Positions 22,005 through 33,668 of a stretch of 64,000 bases of DNA are shown piece after piece. Source of the stretch: Apiotrichum sp. Y4204 (lineage: Eukaryota > Basidiomycota > Tremellomycetes > Trichosporonales > Trichosporonaceae); assembly GCA_025531455.1 (NCBI GenBank), contig JAMYHL010000072.1, forward strand, positions 62,001 through 126,000, read 5' to 3'. Numbering within the stretch: position 1 is the first letter of the stretch; each line of letters begins with the position of its first letter. A program made the position numbers and the translations under genes. Under the pieces are notes generated by a model. The model searched no databases. It saw only the letters and a list, made by a program, of their open reading frames with translations, and was not told the DNA's origin.

Positions 22005-25000
22005 GGGCACGGCCGAATCTCGTGATTCCCTTGTTAGCCGACTGTTCAGCCGTCGACCCCTTCCGGCAGCGTAAACACAAACAGCAGCCCACATCTCCTA
22101 TCTCACTACGACACCCATGAAACTCCCTCTACCGGTCGGCTGTGCCACCAACAATGAGGCTTTACACCAACGACCATTATCACACTACAGCACCACGACA
22201 TCACGGTTGATGACTCTTGACGACGGGCCGTGCTTTCATGCACTACACATACACTCCCATTGTACTATACGAGCATAATACACATACGATACACCGATCA
22301 GTCGGTACACATGCATGACAATATCTTGATGCCCCCGGGACACTGAAGAAAACGCGCTGAGGCGACTAGTAACTGAGGTCCCTAACATCCAGTCCAAGCT
22401 ATCAAGACAGACCAAGCTAATAAGACCTGTCCGTCCCCTGATCACATGAACCCTCTCCCAAGGTAACAGGGGCTTATCCATCGCTACCACGGATGGTGCG
22501 GATGGCGAGTAACTAGTAGCCCATTTGGTCGCCTCCCGCGGACACCAAGACTATCTGACGTGCACTAAGATTTTCCCTTGATGATCGCGTATCCATCAGT
22601 GCACCAGTACCCGGCGCCATCTCTAACATGTTGTTCATGCCTTAGGTTGTTGGGTGGAGCGCGCAGGATACAGCCTAAACCTAACAAGAACAGGTGCATC
22701 ATTGGAGATCGATCATGCTCCTCAGCGATACAAGCGTTCGGTCCGCACAGGCCCGATGGTCCGCAATGTTTCGCCCTTGCGGTGCGCTCGGGTCCCGACA
22801 ACATTGAACTTTGATCAAACTCTGTGCTGTATGACGCTTGGAGATGGATAGTGGGAGTGGACGGGAACAGCAACCCGGTGACCGAGACGGGATGGGGGGG
22901 GGGGGCGCACACATGAATGCCTGGGGATCCCAGCGTAAGCTCGCAAGCAGCGCATGGAGTGCATGCACGGCGAGGCAGCGGACGATGGACACGTATGTAT
23001 GTACATTCGAGATGAAGAGACTGCCAATATGTAACGCTCTCCGGAACTGATTGCATCAGTGGCGGCTAGCAGACATGTGCCGCACAGGTGTACGTACCCA
23101 CCGAGGGGCCAGGACAGGAGTCGTGCGGCAATGGGATACTGAGCAAAACAGGATCAAAGGACCCCACTGGCCACTGCTTGCATCATCACTACACCCAGAA
23201 CCTTGCACTGCCATCGCCGTACCGCACGCAGGGTGCGATCCGCTACAGAGGAACATGAGAGATCACGGGTATAGACGGGGATGTTTCCTGGAACGGGTGC
23301 TGTATCGGTACGCGGCCCATGTGGCCGAGATCCGAGGACAGTGCACACCCGGAAACCAGTCCCCAGCCCGTGCAGTACGTATGTAGCCGAAGCCTGCAGG
23401 CGCACAGTTACATTCGTTAGTACCCACTACTAATGATGCCGTGAGCGGTAAACCATAATTCCTCGCAAGAAAATACACCAAAGAGCAGCACACTCACCTG
23501 GATCGCAAAGGCCGCTGGCAGTATCATGTGCCATTTGGCCACTAGACTGCCGCGTTTTTTGCACTATCAGCGTTACACATTACAGGACTACAGGATTACA
23601 GTAGAATTGCATGCCGGCGGCTGACAACGTGGCCACATACGTCGCGCAGCGACGTAGCTGCCTTAGCGACCACTCAAGAAATCCAGGTCCCCATTGAATC
23701 CCGGCCCGTGTCCAACCTACTTTGCCCAAGTATCTAATTCCGGCATTCACAGCTTGGGGGAGTGAGTTGTAGCGCTGTGAGTAGTTACGTTAGCCTGCTA
23801 GCCTGGTGAGTCTGTTATTAGTCTGTTTCTTTGATAGTTTGCTGGTCTGATAAGCTACGCGATTGCGGGACATATGGCCGGTGGCCGGATCAACGACGAT
23901 CGAGACGGACAAGGAACCTGTGCCCGCGACTAGCCGCTGAACACAGGAAATGGGGGCTTTAGGCAAAACCATCGCTTGGACAAGGCAGAACCAACGGCGT
24001 GTTCACCGTAAGGCCGGAATACTGCAAGCTGCCGCGGATCACTGACTATTCTTTCGGCCTTTTCAAGAGCGTGACGCGCTAGCGGTCTTCGGGCCAGCAA
24101 GGTTTGCGGTCGCCATTGATCATTGCGCTGCGTTGTCGAGAGACATACTCAGTAGAATTGTAAGGGATCCAGGCTAGTGGGAGCTATCGCACACTCGTCG
24201 TGTTACGGGAAGAGCCCAGACCGCCGCGAGCTGACGCAGCGTACTGTAGCCTCACCAAGCCACAGATCGTCCATCGGTGATCGGACGCCACGCAGCGTAG
24301 TAGGAATTGGGCGAGCATGCTGACCATTCTATCGGCTCTAACATTCGTCTTGCGATCGCGCTAGCGTCTGCCCGGCGGCTTGCTGCTCATCCATGTGGGC
24401 GGGCCAGCCAGGGGCGGGGGGGAAGAGGTGCCCGACCCTCCTAGCGTTTGAGGGTGGGCTGATTGCGCGTGTGCGTATCATCTCCAGTCTAGCCCTTCGA
24501 TCAATACCACAGGGAGTGGCGGGGCACGCTATCGTCTACAAGGTTTGTTTCGATTTCACTTACGCTTACGTTCCCCGTGTGCATGCAAAGGTGGACGGCA
24601 GCTCCCCGTATTGCAAGACTACTCAACTCTGTCCCGTCTAAATCTATTGCAGAGATCGGAGAACGGACAAGTAAAGTGACTACTGAATGCGCGGTCGCGG
24701 GGCACGATCGATCCCGGCAGCCTTGTGTGCTGTCGGGGGTCGGCGGGAACCGCCAAGACTCATGTTGTCAAGCGGGTATGAGCATGAAGCTTGCAAGCTT
24801 GCCAATCTGAAGAGACTTTGAGTGGCCTGTTCTCGAACAAGATACACACTCACATCCCCAACTCTCATTCCAAAGGCACACCCCAAATGGGTTTATCGCC
24901 AACGGCATCCAACGTCATCTCCGAGATCCGCTCAAACGACCGCGTTCCAGCATTCCCCTCCGTGGCACGAATGCCGTGATGCCACCCGCAGCGGAAATGT

Positions 25001-26513
25001 GGATCTGCTCTCGGGGGAAACTCGAGCGTAATAGGAACAACTTGCGTTTCTTGTGCATGGCATGATGCCGAAATTAATATCCAGAAGAAAGGTCTCGCAC
25101 ACGCCAGGTACAAAGGTACAAGAGCTTTCTGCACGTGCACTGCGCGATGATTGGTGCAAGCGGGGCGTGTCACTGTACCACTGTCGCGTTTGGCACACGG
25201 TAGAGGGTAACGGACATGCTTCCCACATAGAGGCCGGGGATGAGCTTCACCCAGGTCCGTGACTGCAACGACCCTACGGAGCTACTGCCGGCCATGAACG
25301 GTGGCCCAAGGGAACCCTCACTGACTTCTCACGACAGAGGCACAATTCTCACACCGACTTGCCAACCAGGGCTATGTCGCGTCGTCAAGAGTGAGCTTCC
25401 TAGCTTCGAGAAGGGGGTCCTTCATGCTACAAGACTCAACGGCCGGAAACATTGCGCTCGCATGGGGGACCAACGGGCGCGACAAACCACTGGTGTCTTT
25501 GAAAATTTGCAGATACTGATCGAACACCCCACTTCGGACTCGATGCTGCTGCCCACCAGATCGAGCTCTGCCGCTCCGTTTCCCGTTGTTCGCGGAACGT
25601 TTGGAAGGTTCGCTTATTACGGAAAACACATGATCGGAAACGGCCATGGAACGTTCTACCCCACGTCGCGAAGGGACAGTCTAGCCTCCCCCCCTGCGGA
25701 CCTGAGATTGTAGCATATGGGTGTGGTATGTATGGTCAACGGGCTGGTGCAACAGAAAAAACTCAGTTTCAGCATGCATGCGTACCATGGCATGGGCAAC
25801 ATGGTGATATGTCGTATCACGGCATGCTTCGTTATCCAGAGATCGCTTCGCTTCACTCCTTGAAAGTTCGCAGTCCCTACCAATGCCGTTGGCAGGGGTC
25901 GGGACCCGGCGAGCTCAGAGGCTGGATTCCGAGGAACCGCTTCATGTGTGCGGATTCTTGAGCAGGCCGCGGCCTGCTGTGTTCGTAACGGCGGCGCCCA
26001 TCTATGTAATCAGATCATGCACTGGCGGGGACGGTGAGCAAGTATGAATGGGGGATATGGGCGTAACGCGTTGGATTCCCAAATAGCTTTATGCATTAAG
26101 CTTTATGGATTCTGACACGTCCACAGGAGGCTGGCAGTGTAACAGTGTCCAGCATGTGGGAATGGCCGGGTATGCGCAGGTATGCTCCACTTCCGCGATG
26201 AGTGATAAGGGTTCGGTTGTGCGGGTGTCGCCCCGGCTGGACAGGAACAAGTCATGAGCACCGCGGGATGCGGGATGGCCGGGCCTATCGTAGAATAGCC
26301 TGACGACGGGCGCGGCGAGGCCAGAACGGTTGAAACATGCTATGCTGGTGTTCACAATCCAGCTTTACGAGCTTTGTAAGACGACAGGCAAACAACTGCA
26401 TGCAAGTGCATATCTACTGTACTGTACTACTATATGTTTGTATCCAACCGTGATGCGATATGATGCGAAAATATGAAAGATAAGATACTAGAGATAAGAA
26501 CACACACTCGTCA
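22005..26513. other. Intergenic region (4.5 kb), no supported gene
   Basis: No frame in this stretch shows a family motif or chainable exons. The longest (about 157 codons near 25.24-25.71 kb, +) is unrecognised and lacks splice partners. A run of G lies at about 22895-22908. The right end should hold the 3' UTR of the ABC transporter. Confidence 0.5.
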
Positions 26514-29500
26514 CTACTCTGACGCCTGGGTGCTAAACTTGAGTCGGGCGTGCTGCTGGAGCTCCTCGAGGGTGATGCTCGACTTTTCGCACATTTCGCG
26601 GAAGTGCCCGCCGGCGTGATACAGATTCTCGGGCGTGTCGAACTCTTCGACGCGGCCGTCGGCCATGACGAGAATCCGGTCGTATGAGAGGATGGTGCGC
26701 AGGCGGTGGGCAATACAGAGCAGAGTCTTGGCGCCAAACTCGTTGCGGATGGCTGGTTGTCAGCTCCCGTAGAGGAAAAATAAACGAAAAAGGAAACTTA
26801 CTGGTCTGGATGGCGGCATCGGTAACGATATCGACGCTGGCAGTGGCCTCGTCGAGGACAAGCACCTTGGGGTCGCGGACAAGCGCACGCGCGAGAGACA
26901 CAAGACTCCGCTCGCCCACGGACAGGTTGCCGCCCTCCTCTTCCACGTTGTAGTCGAGGTTGAAGCGGCTGACTGGCGTTGTCTCGCCCGAGGTGTGCGA
27001 CGGAATGAGGTGTGCGCGACGCAGGACATCGTACAGCTCGGCATCGGAGCGCGTGTTGAACGGATCGATGTTTGACCGGATTGTGCCGCTGAAGAGGAGC
27101 GGGTCCTGTGGAATGATGGAGATGCGGGAACGCAGGTCGTGCAGCCCGATCTGCGAAATGTCCACATCGTCAATCTCAATGGAACCGCTTGCGAGCTCCG
27201 CCATGCGGAAGAGAGCGACCATGATCGACGACTTGCCGGCACCCGTGCGGCCAACAATACCAATCTTCTCCGCGGGGCGAATGTGAAGGTCGAGACCCTT
27301 GAGCACAAACGGCAGCTCGGGACGGTACTTCATGACCACCTTGTTGAAGTCGATCTTGCCTTCCGAGGGCCAGTTGGGCGGCGGGCGCTTGTCCTCAATC
27401 TCGTGAGGCGCCTCCTGCTCGAGTTCGTTGGCATAGTACATGATACGCTCGGCGCCGACCATGTCGTTCTCGACCTCGGCGAGCTGTCGCACAAGCCATG
27501 AGAACGCCTGCTGGATCGTGATCATCGTTGAGAGTCCAAGACCACTTTTCGCAGCGCCGACCTTGTGGTTGAAAACAACAATCAAGGCGACCGCAAAGGT
27601 GAGGAGTGAGCCAAGCATGTCGAGACGGATACCGAGCCAACGCTGGTCTGCGGAGGTCAGCGAAGATCATTAAAGAGGCCGCAGTAGACTCACTCTCAAT
27701 TGTCAGATAGTAGGCCCTGTTCTCAACGTTCATCCTGTTCACGTTCTCCTGCAGAAAGCGTTCGCTCTCGCCGTAAGCACGAATAGTGGAGATACCGGAC
27801 AGCGACTCGGAAAAGTGCGAGTACAGCGACGAGCGGAGAATCGAGTCGATACGCTTGAACTCGCGGGACGAGCGGCGGTAGAACATTGCGCAGTGGTAGT
27901 AGAGGCTGAGGACGACAGCCACGGCAATGAGGAACCATGGCGAGATGATCGCGAGCAGAATGACGGCGCCGATAATGTTACCCAGCGTGCCGACACTCAT
28001 ACGCATCGCGTCCGAGAGCGCATTGTCGATCGTGTCCACATCCTTGGCGAAGCGGTTCATAATTCGACCAAGGGGTGTCGTGTCGTAGAAGCTTTGCGGC
28101 GCAAAGAAGACACGCTTGATCGCATCGCGGTGGAGGCGGACCGAGGCGAAGTAGTTCATCATGGCATTCGAGAAACCCTGGAAGAAGACGCATATCGCCG
28201 AGCAGATACCGAGCGCGACATAGATACCCATGAAGGTGTTGTTGCTCAGTCCCCATTCGTAAGCTTGCCACCAGATAAGCCAGTATTGGGTGATGATGGT
28301 AAAGCCTTGAGTAATGGTGACGGCGAAGAGCAGAATAGGCACAAGGATCCATCCCTTGGCGGCTTTGAAGTATCCAAGCCAGGTGCCACCGGCGATGGAG
28401 CCTTCGTTTCGTTCCTCGGCCTGCATGAGCTTGTGGGCCACTCCACGCGAGGTCATCTTTTCACGAGAAATTGGCGCGTTCTTCTGCACCGCCAGGCCGT
28501 CCATTTCCGAGTCGCCGTCCGCTGTCTCCTTCTCCTCTGCGTCCTCGTCGACACCGAACTCGGCGACCATCCGCGAGAAGGCGCCATTCTTGGCCTTGAG
28601 CTCCTTGTACGTTCCCGTCTCGGCGACCCGGCCGTTCTCGAGCGTGATGATGTGGTCGACGTGCGGGAGGAAGTGGAGTGCGTGCGTGACGAGAATGCGT
28701 GTCTTGCCGGAAAGGGCACCAAGGATCGCGTTGAAGAAGATGGCCTTACCGACACCAGCATCGAGGGCCGAGAGGGGGTCGTCGAGGGCAATAATGTCGG
28801 CATTGAAATAGATGGCGCGAGCAATGTTGACGCGCTGCTTCTGTCCACCGGATAACGTGATACCCTTCTCACCGATTTCGGTGCCGTCGCCATCTTCGAG
28901 GAGCTCGAGATCAGGCTCAAGACACGAGTCACGAACTGCAGCCCAATACCGCTCCTCGTCCCATGGCTGGCCGAAGAGAATGTTCTCACGCACAGTCGCG
29001 TTCTGGATCCACGGAGTCTGGGCACACAGCGCAGTCGAGCCGGAGAACGTCACTGTGCCTTCAGTGCGGCGCATCTCGCCCATGAGGCCCTGGAGGAGAG
29101 ACGACTTTCCGGAACCGATCGCGCCGACAATGGCCGTGAGGGAACCGCGGGGAATCGAGAGGTTGATGTCGCGCAACTGGAAGATGGTGTCCTGCGCCGC
29201 GGGGCTCGGCGTGGCCGCACCGCTCTTAGCTGCAGGAGTGCCAACTGCCGACTTGGCCTTGGCGGGAGTAGGGGCGGCAAGAACGGTGCCCCCGTCCTTG
29301 CTCGCCTGCTTGGCCTGCGCGGCCGCAAGCTTGGCCTCAAGCTTGGCAACCGCCGCCTCAACGGGAGGAGCGGCATCCCAGGTGAACGACGCGTTGGAGA
29401 TTTTGATTGCTTCGGGGAGTTCGGGGTCGACATCGCGTTCCTCGGTGTGGACCTCGGCATCAAAGACAACCTGAAGACGGCCGATGGCGTTGGCAGCGTC

Positions 29501-31396
29501 CGCGAGAGCGCTCAGTGTCATTGGGAACATCATTAGCCTGAGTTTGGTTAGCATACCTGAGAGGGTGGCTGTTTGTAGCTGCACTTACGGCATCCTAGTG
29601 AGCTGGAAGAGGGAGACGACAGTGAAGATGGTCGCTGGCTCGAGAGAGTGATCAGTGGCCGAGTAGGTGACGAAGGCAAGAATGGTAGCAAGCACGGGGA
29701 GGGACATGGCGAGGGCCATCATTCCCGAGCGGACGGTAAGTAGGGTGCGAATGTACTTTGTCTCCATGTTGCGGATCGCGCCGAGACGCTCGAGGAACGG
29801 CTTCTCCCACGACATGAACTTGACGATGCGGACGCCGCCGAGAATCTCCTGCAAGAGCTTGACACGCTTGTCCGTCCAGATCATGGCCTTTTTGCGGATT
29901 GCAAAGAGGTTTTTCATGAAGAAGGCCTGAGCGGGAGTGGCGATTATCAAGAAGCCAATCTGTCATCAGTATTGATAGGAGTTTGCAATGCGACACTTGG
30001 GTGACTCACACCTGGGAGAGCAGAATAGCCGATCTGGACGAGCAGAATGATCATGATTACGATGAACTGCACAGGCGCCGTCCAGATAATGTGAAAGAAA
30101 CCCAATGCAAAATCGATGCGGGCTGTATCCGTGGAAATGTGATTTACAATTTTGCTATCCTGTTAGCCACATTCTGTAACCAAGCGCAGTGTCTAGCCAC
30201 CTACCCGTTAGGAAGCTCGCCGCGCGCCTTTTGAGTGAGACGGAGGGAGCGTTCGTAAATGGCGGAAATGAGGGCCGCACGGGAAAAGACACCGACGCTC
30301 ATGGAGCGGTGGAAGTAGTGATGTAGGCCCATTGACGCGACAAGGAGGAGACAGAGGAGACCGATGGCGAGACCGACACCGCGCCCGACGTAGGGGTACT
30401 TGCCGAAGCCGTGCATTGCCATCTCGTACTCGGCGGCATACCGGATAAGGGAGCGGATAAGCAGCGGAGAGCACGCGGTGGCGACGTCGGCAAACAGCTT
30501 GAACAGACCGGCGAGCCAGAACCAGATGCCAAAGGTATCGCTGATGGCCCATGCGAGCGAAGCCTTCTTCTTGCCGAATTTCGTGCGAAAGTCGTTCTCG
30601 CGCTTCTCGCGGTGCGGAAGGAGGGGATACAACAAACGCTGGCGTAACGGCAAGGGCGTGGACGGGTCCGCTAACCGTGCGTTATACTCTTCTGCCTTGC
30701 GCTTTCGCGTCTCGTAGTTCTCGACCAGCAGCCGCGACAGTCTCCCCGCACTCCGCTTTTCGTCCAACTTCCACAGATCCGTAGGCTGTAATGTCCTTGC
30801 GGCGCCTAGCGCCATCATCGGACTGACCCAGTTCCAGTACAGTAAGCTGAAGAAGCTGGCATTCACCTCGGGAATGATGGGTGCTTCGTCCATCGACAAC
30901 GGCGCCGGCGGCGGTCCATATTTCGCCTTGACGAACGGCAACGAATGGCGCCTGTACGTCAGCCACTCTGCAGTGCCGTGCCCACGCACACAGCCTGTAC
31001 CCCAATTACTCACCATCGCGGGATAGTATACGGCCCACCAGTGACGTCCTTTGCGAGTTCCTTGCCCGTCTTCTCCTCGACGACCATGACAATTTTGCGC
31101 TCGCGCCCATGCTCGTCCAGCTCCATCTGCTCGAGCGGCTTGTACTCGCCGTCCGCAACTTTTTCGTCCATTTCGCGGGGCACGTCCACAAGCCCGTCGG
31201 GGTCGCGATCAGTCGACGTCCGGGTGCCATCTAAACTCAATGCGGGCACGGGTGGGGCAGCAGGTGGGGTGGTCGGTTGTGTCGGCAGAGTCGGCTCGAG
31301 GCGTTCCGTGCGCTCAGCGGTGCGCTCAGCGGTGCGCTCGGCGAGCGTGCTCGACGGCGACGGATCGCGATCGCGGTCGCGTTCGTTTCCGCCCAT
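26514..31396 (-). CDS. YOR1: ABCC-type full ABC transporter (Yor1-like)
   Basis: Seven exons (31396-31014, 30951-30205, 30154-30010, 29959-29589, 29537-27694, 27647-26802, 26752-26514) join with consistent phases to 1524 residues, close to the usual Yor1 length. The order is TMD1, NBD1, TMD2, NBD2. TMD1 opens with [16 protein letters not shown] and contains [18 protein letters not shown]1 has GAIGSGKSS near residue 690, signature LSGGQKQRV and [13 protein letters not shown]2 carries [20 protein letters not shown]2 has GRTGAGKSS near 1297, [21 protein letters not shown] and IAHRL. Both ATP sites look largely intact. Yor1 proteins sit in the plasma membrane and export organic anions and drugs such as oligomycin. 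The N-terminal 100 residues are charged and disordered and include tandem AERT units. Substrate is not deducible; another ABCC member is possible. Confidence 0.92.
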
Positions 31397-33371
31397 GATG
31401 GGCGTCGTGGTGAGAAAAATGAGAGTGAGAAAAGAGATGAAGAAGTGGGTGAACGCAAATTGTAATGTACGCCGAGATGTCGGTGACGCTCCGCGCTCCG
31501 ACGGTGTGATGCGTAAGCGGGGGGACCGAGATTTGCGGGGCTGGTTCTCAGCGTTTGCAGCGTTGCTGTTGGCCGGCGGGTGGCGAGGTGCGAAAATAGC
31601 CACACGACCCGGCGATGACCGACGCTGGGCTCTCAGAGGGGAGACCACCGGCCAAGACCGAGACAGGTGCACGCGGTTGCTGGCAAATTTACTGAATACG
31701 GGGCAATGGCAGCGCGTTGTTTATGGGAAGTTTATGAGCTTGCTTTCCTGTGTATTGCTTGTGTGTCCAGGAGGTAAGAGGGCAAACGCAAACAGGTCTG
31801 GCCAGGGGCCCACAGGGCGTTGATATAGTAGTGAGTATGGAGAACAGGAGTCGATCAACAAGTCGTGTCAGTTCCACACAAGATATATGTTTACTCGACT
31901 CGAAGAACGCGCTTTGCATTGTGAGTTTGTGAGTTCGTGAGTTCCGCGTCGTCATCGATTCCCATCATCTTGAAACAGTCGATGCTGCTTGTGCACCCGG
32001 CTTAACAAGCAAACAGACAACACAGATGGGCCAGAACGCTACCCCCGAGGGCGCCACAGGGAGGCCGGCGGTCATCGACAGAGCTTCAGGCGCGCCGAGC
32101 GCCGAGGCTTATCGATCGTCTGACGTCGGAACCATGTGCGCCGTGTGGGGCCACCGGCCCAGTCCGACCATGGCCAGCATGGCCACACCGCCCCATGTCA
32201 TCGCAGCTCGCAGCTCGCAGCACAGGAGCGAGAGACTAGTAAGCTCGTGAAATGAGGTAGTGGCCTTGTGTGCGCGTGTGCGGCATGTGGGGCGCGTCAG
32301 TGGCATGGACCATCCCATCCATATCAGGAATGACGTCGCGGGCCCCTGTGCCGAGCGTGCCGAAGCCGTCCCCATATGATTCCCATATGCATCCCACGCA
32401 CCTCGGTCCCCGAGGTCTGCGCGGGTCTGCCCAGAAGTTCCAGATATCCAGATTGTTGTTGCAGAATTCCACTCTGCTTATCGATAAGACGCCCCAGATC
32501 CCCAGATGAGCAGATTCCAGCACTTAACAGGCGATGACGGCCCGAGCTTCGGATCCGCCAGCATCGCCCCTTGCTTCGCTATCCAGCTCGCCTCCGAATC
32601 GTACTTGATGAATTGCTGGAACCATCGAGTCGGAGGCCGCGGGGATACTGTGCGGATCTGGTGCAAGCTATAGATAGCTGTGAGCGGAGCTTGGTCGTGG
32701 ATTGAGTCGATCAGCAAGACGCGCTAGAGGACGACCACGGGCAGCAGCGTGTCAGGTTACGCCTAAATCAACAGTCTGTGGACGCGGGGCACAACACACA
32801 GCCCCCCAAACACGTTTTCCACTCGCCTCGCCCACACGCGCCACAGTATCGCAGTACCACGGTGGCGAGCGCGTGTCACAGCGCCACAGGCGCGATCTCG
32901 GTTGGACGCGCGCCACGCCGACGCCCGACATTTGGAGCTCGGACAGCGGCGTTGCCGCTCCTAGACTTCTTCGAAGTGTGGGGAAGATTTCTGTTGTTCA
33001 CGATATATGCGATCGCAAAAGAAGGAAGTTTATAAAGGAGACTCAAGTGTGGAGAACTAACCGTGTACCCTGCGGCTTTTTTCACCACCACAATCGTTAA
33101 TCGTTTCCAGCTTGCCAGGCCATGCCAGGATCAGGAATTTACTGACACAGACACGGATGCCGATCGATCCGCCGCGCAACGCGCATCCCTGCATGCTACG
33201 TGTCTGGGTAACTAGGTCGAGAGGATGCATCTGGACTACGAGAGGGAACGACTGTGTGCGCGAGGCGCGAAATAAAATGAGTGTGGGGAATGTGCAAACT
33301 GCGTTCCGTCCGATATAACTATATGAAGACTGTCCAACATCGCGATAGGGGTGTGCAGGCTTGCTGACTAG
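31397..33371. other. Intergenic region (2.0 kb), no supported gene
   Basis: This lies upstream of the ABC transporter and downstream of the small secreted-precursor gene. It should carry the transporter promoter. Frames present are short, overlapping and unrecognised. I saw no pleiotropic drug response element. Confidence 0.45.
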
Positions 33372-33668
33372 CTACCAGCAGGCATTCCCACCGCACCCGC
33401 CGCTCCCCCACTGCGGGTTCGCCTCAGGCTTGCTCTCCGGCGTGGGATTGGGGTTGGGATCGGCTTCGGCGGCGGGGAAACGCTTCATCGCCCGGTGCCG
33501 CTTCCAGCACTGTGTCCCGCGACAGAGGGCGGGAACCGAGGCGGGGTCAATGGCGATGCCGGACTCGACTTGGGCTACGGTCAGAAATGAATAAGGAAGG
33601 AGCTTACCCAGGGGAGTTGCATTAACGATGACGAGGAAGACGGCAATGAGGACGAGGAGAAACTTCAT
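33372..33668 (-). CDS. Secreted peptide precursor, alpha-pheromone-like (KEX2/STE13-type architecture)
   Basis: Exons 33668-33608 and 33574-33372 flank a 33-nt GTAAGC...TAG intron with a CTGAC branch motif, giving 87 residues. Residues 1-18 form a clear signal peptide (MKFLLVLIAVFLVIVNAT). A pro-region leads to CRGTQCW at 38-44, directly followed by KR (45-46) and a second KR at 51-52. Residues 53-74 then parse as eleven dipeptides, ten ending in Pro or Ala (starting FP-AA-EA-DP, ending KP-EA-NP; the exception is ES). The C-terminal peptide is QWGSGGCGGNACW (75-87). The two CxGxxCW units share their spacing. Kex2 cutting after KR and Ste13 trimming of X-Pro/X-Ala pairs is how ascomycete alpha-factors are made, and their mature forms often fit WCxxxGxxCW. 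A signalling peptide is inferred. A Cryptococcus Qsp1-like role or another Kex2-processed peptide is possible. Confidence 0.72.
   Translation of the reverse strand: MKFLLVLIAVFLVIVNATPLGKLLPYSFLTVAQVESGIAIDPASVPALCRGTQCWKRHRAMKRFPAAEADPNPNPTPESKPEANPQWGSGGCGGNACW

Noticed and set aside
25240..25713. 157-codon plus-strand frame in the 4.5-kb gap
   Set aside because: Unrecognised, lacks splice partners and is no longer than expected by chance at this GC.
22005..26513. tRNA genes in the gaps
   Set aside because: Scanning by eye for GGTTCGANTCC-type B boxes gave no candidate with a matching acceptor stem; a tRNA search program would be decisive.
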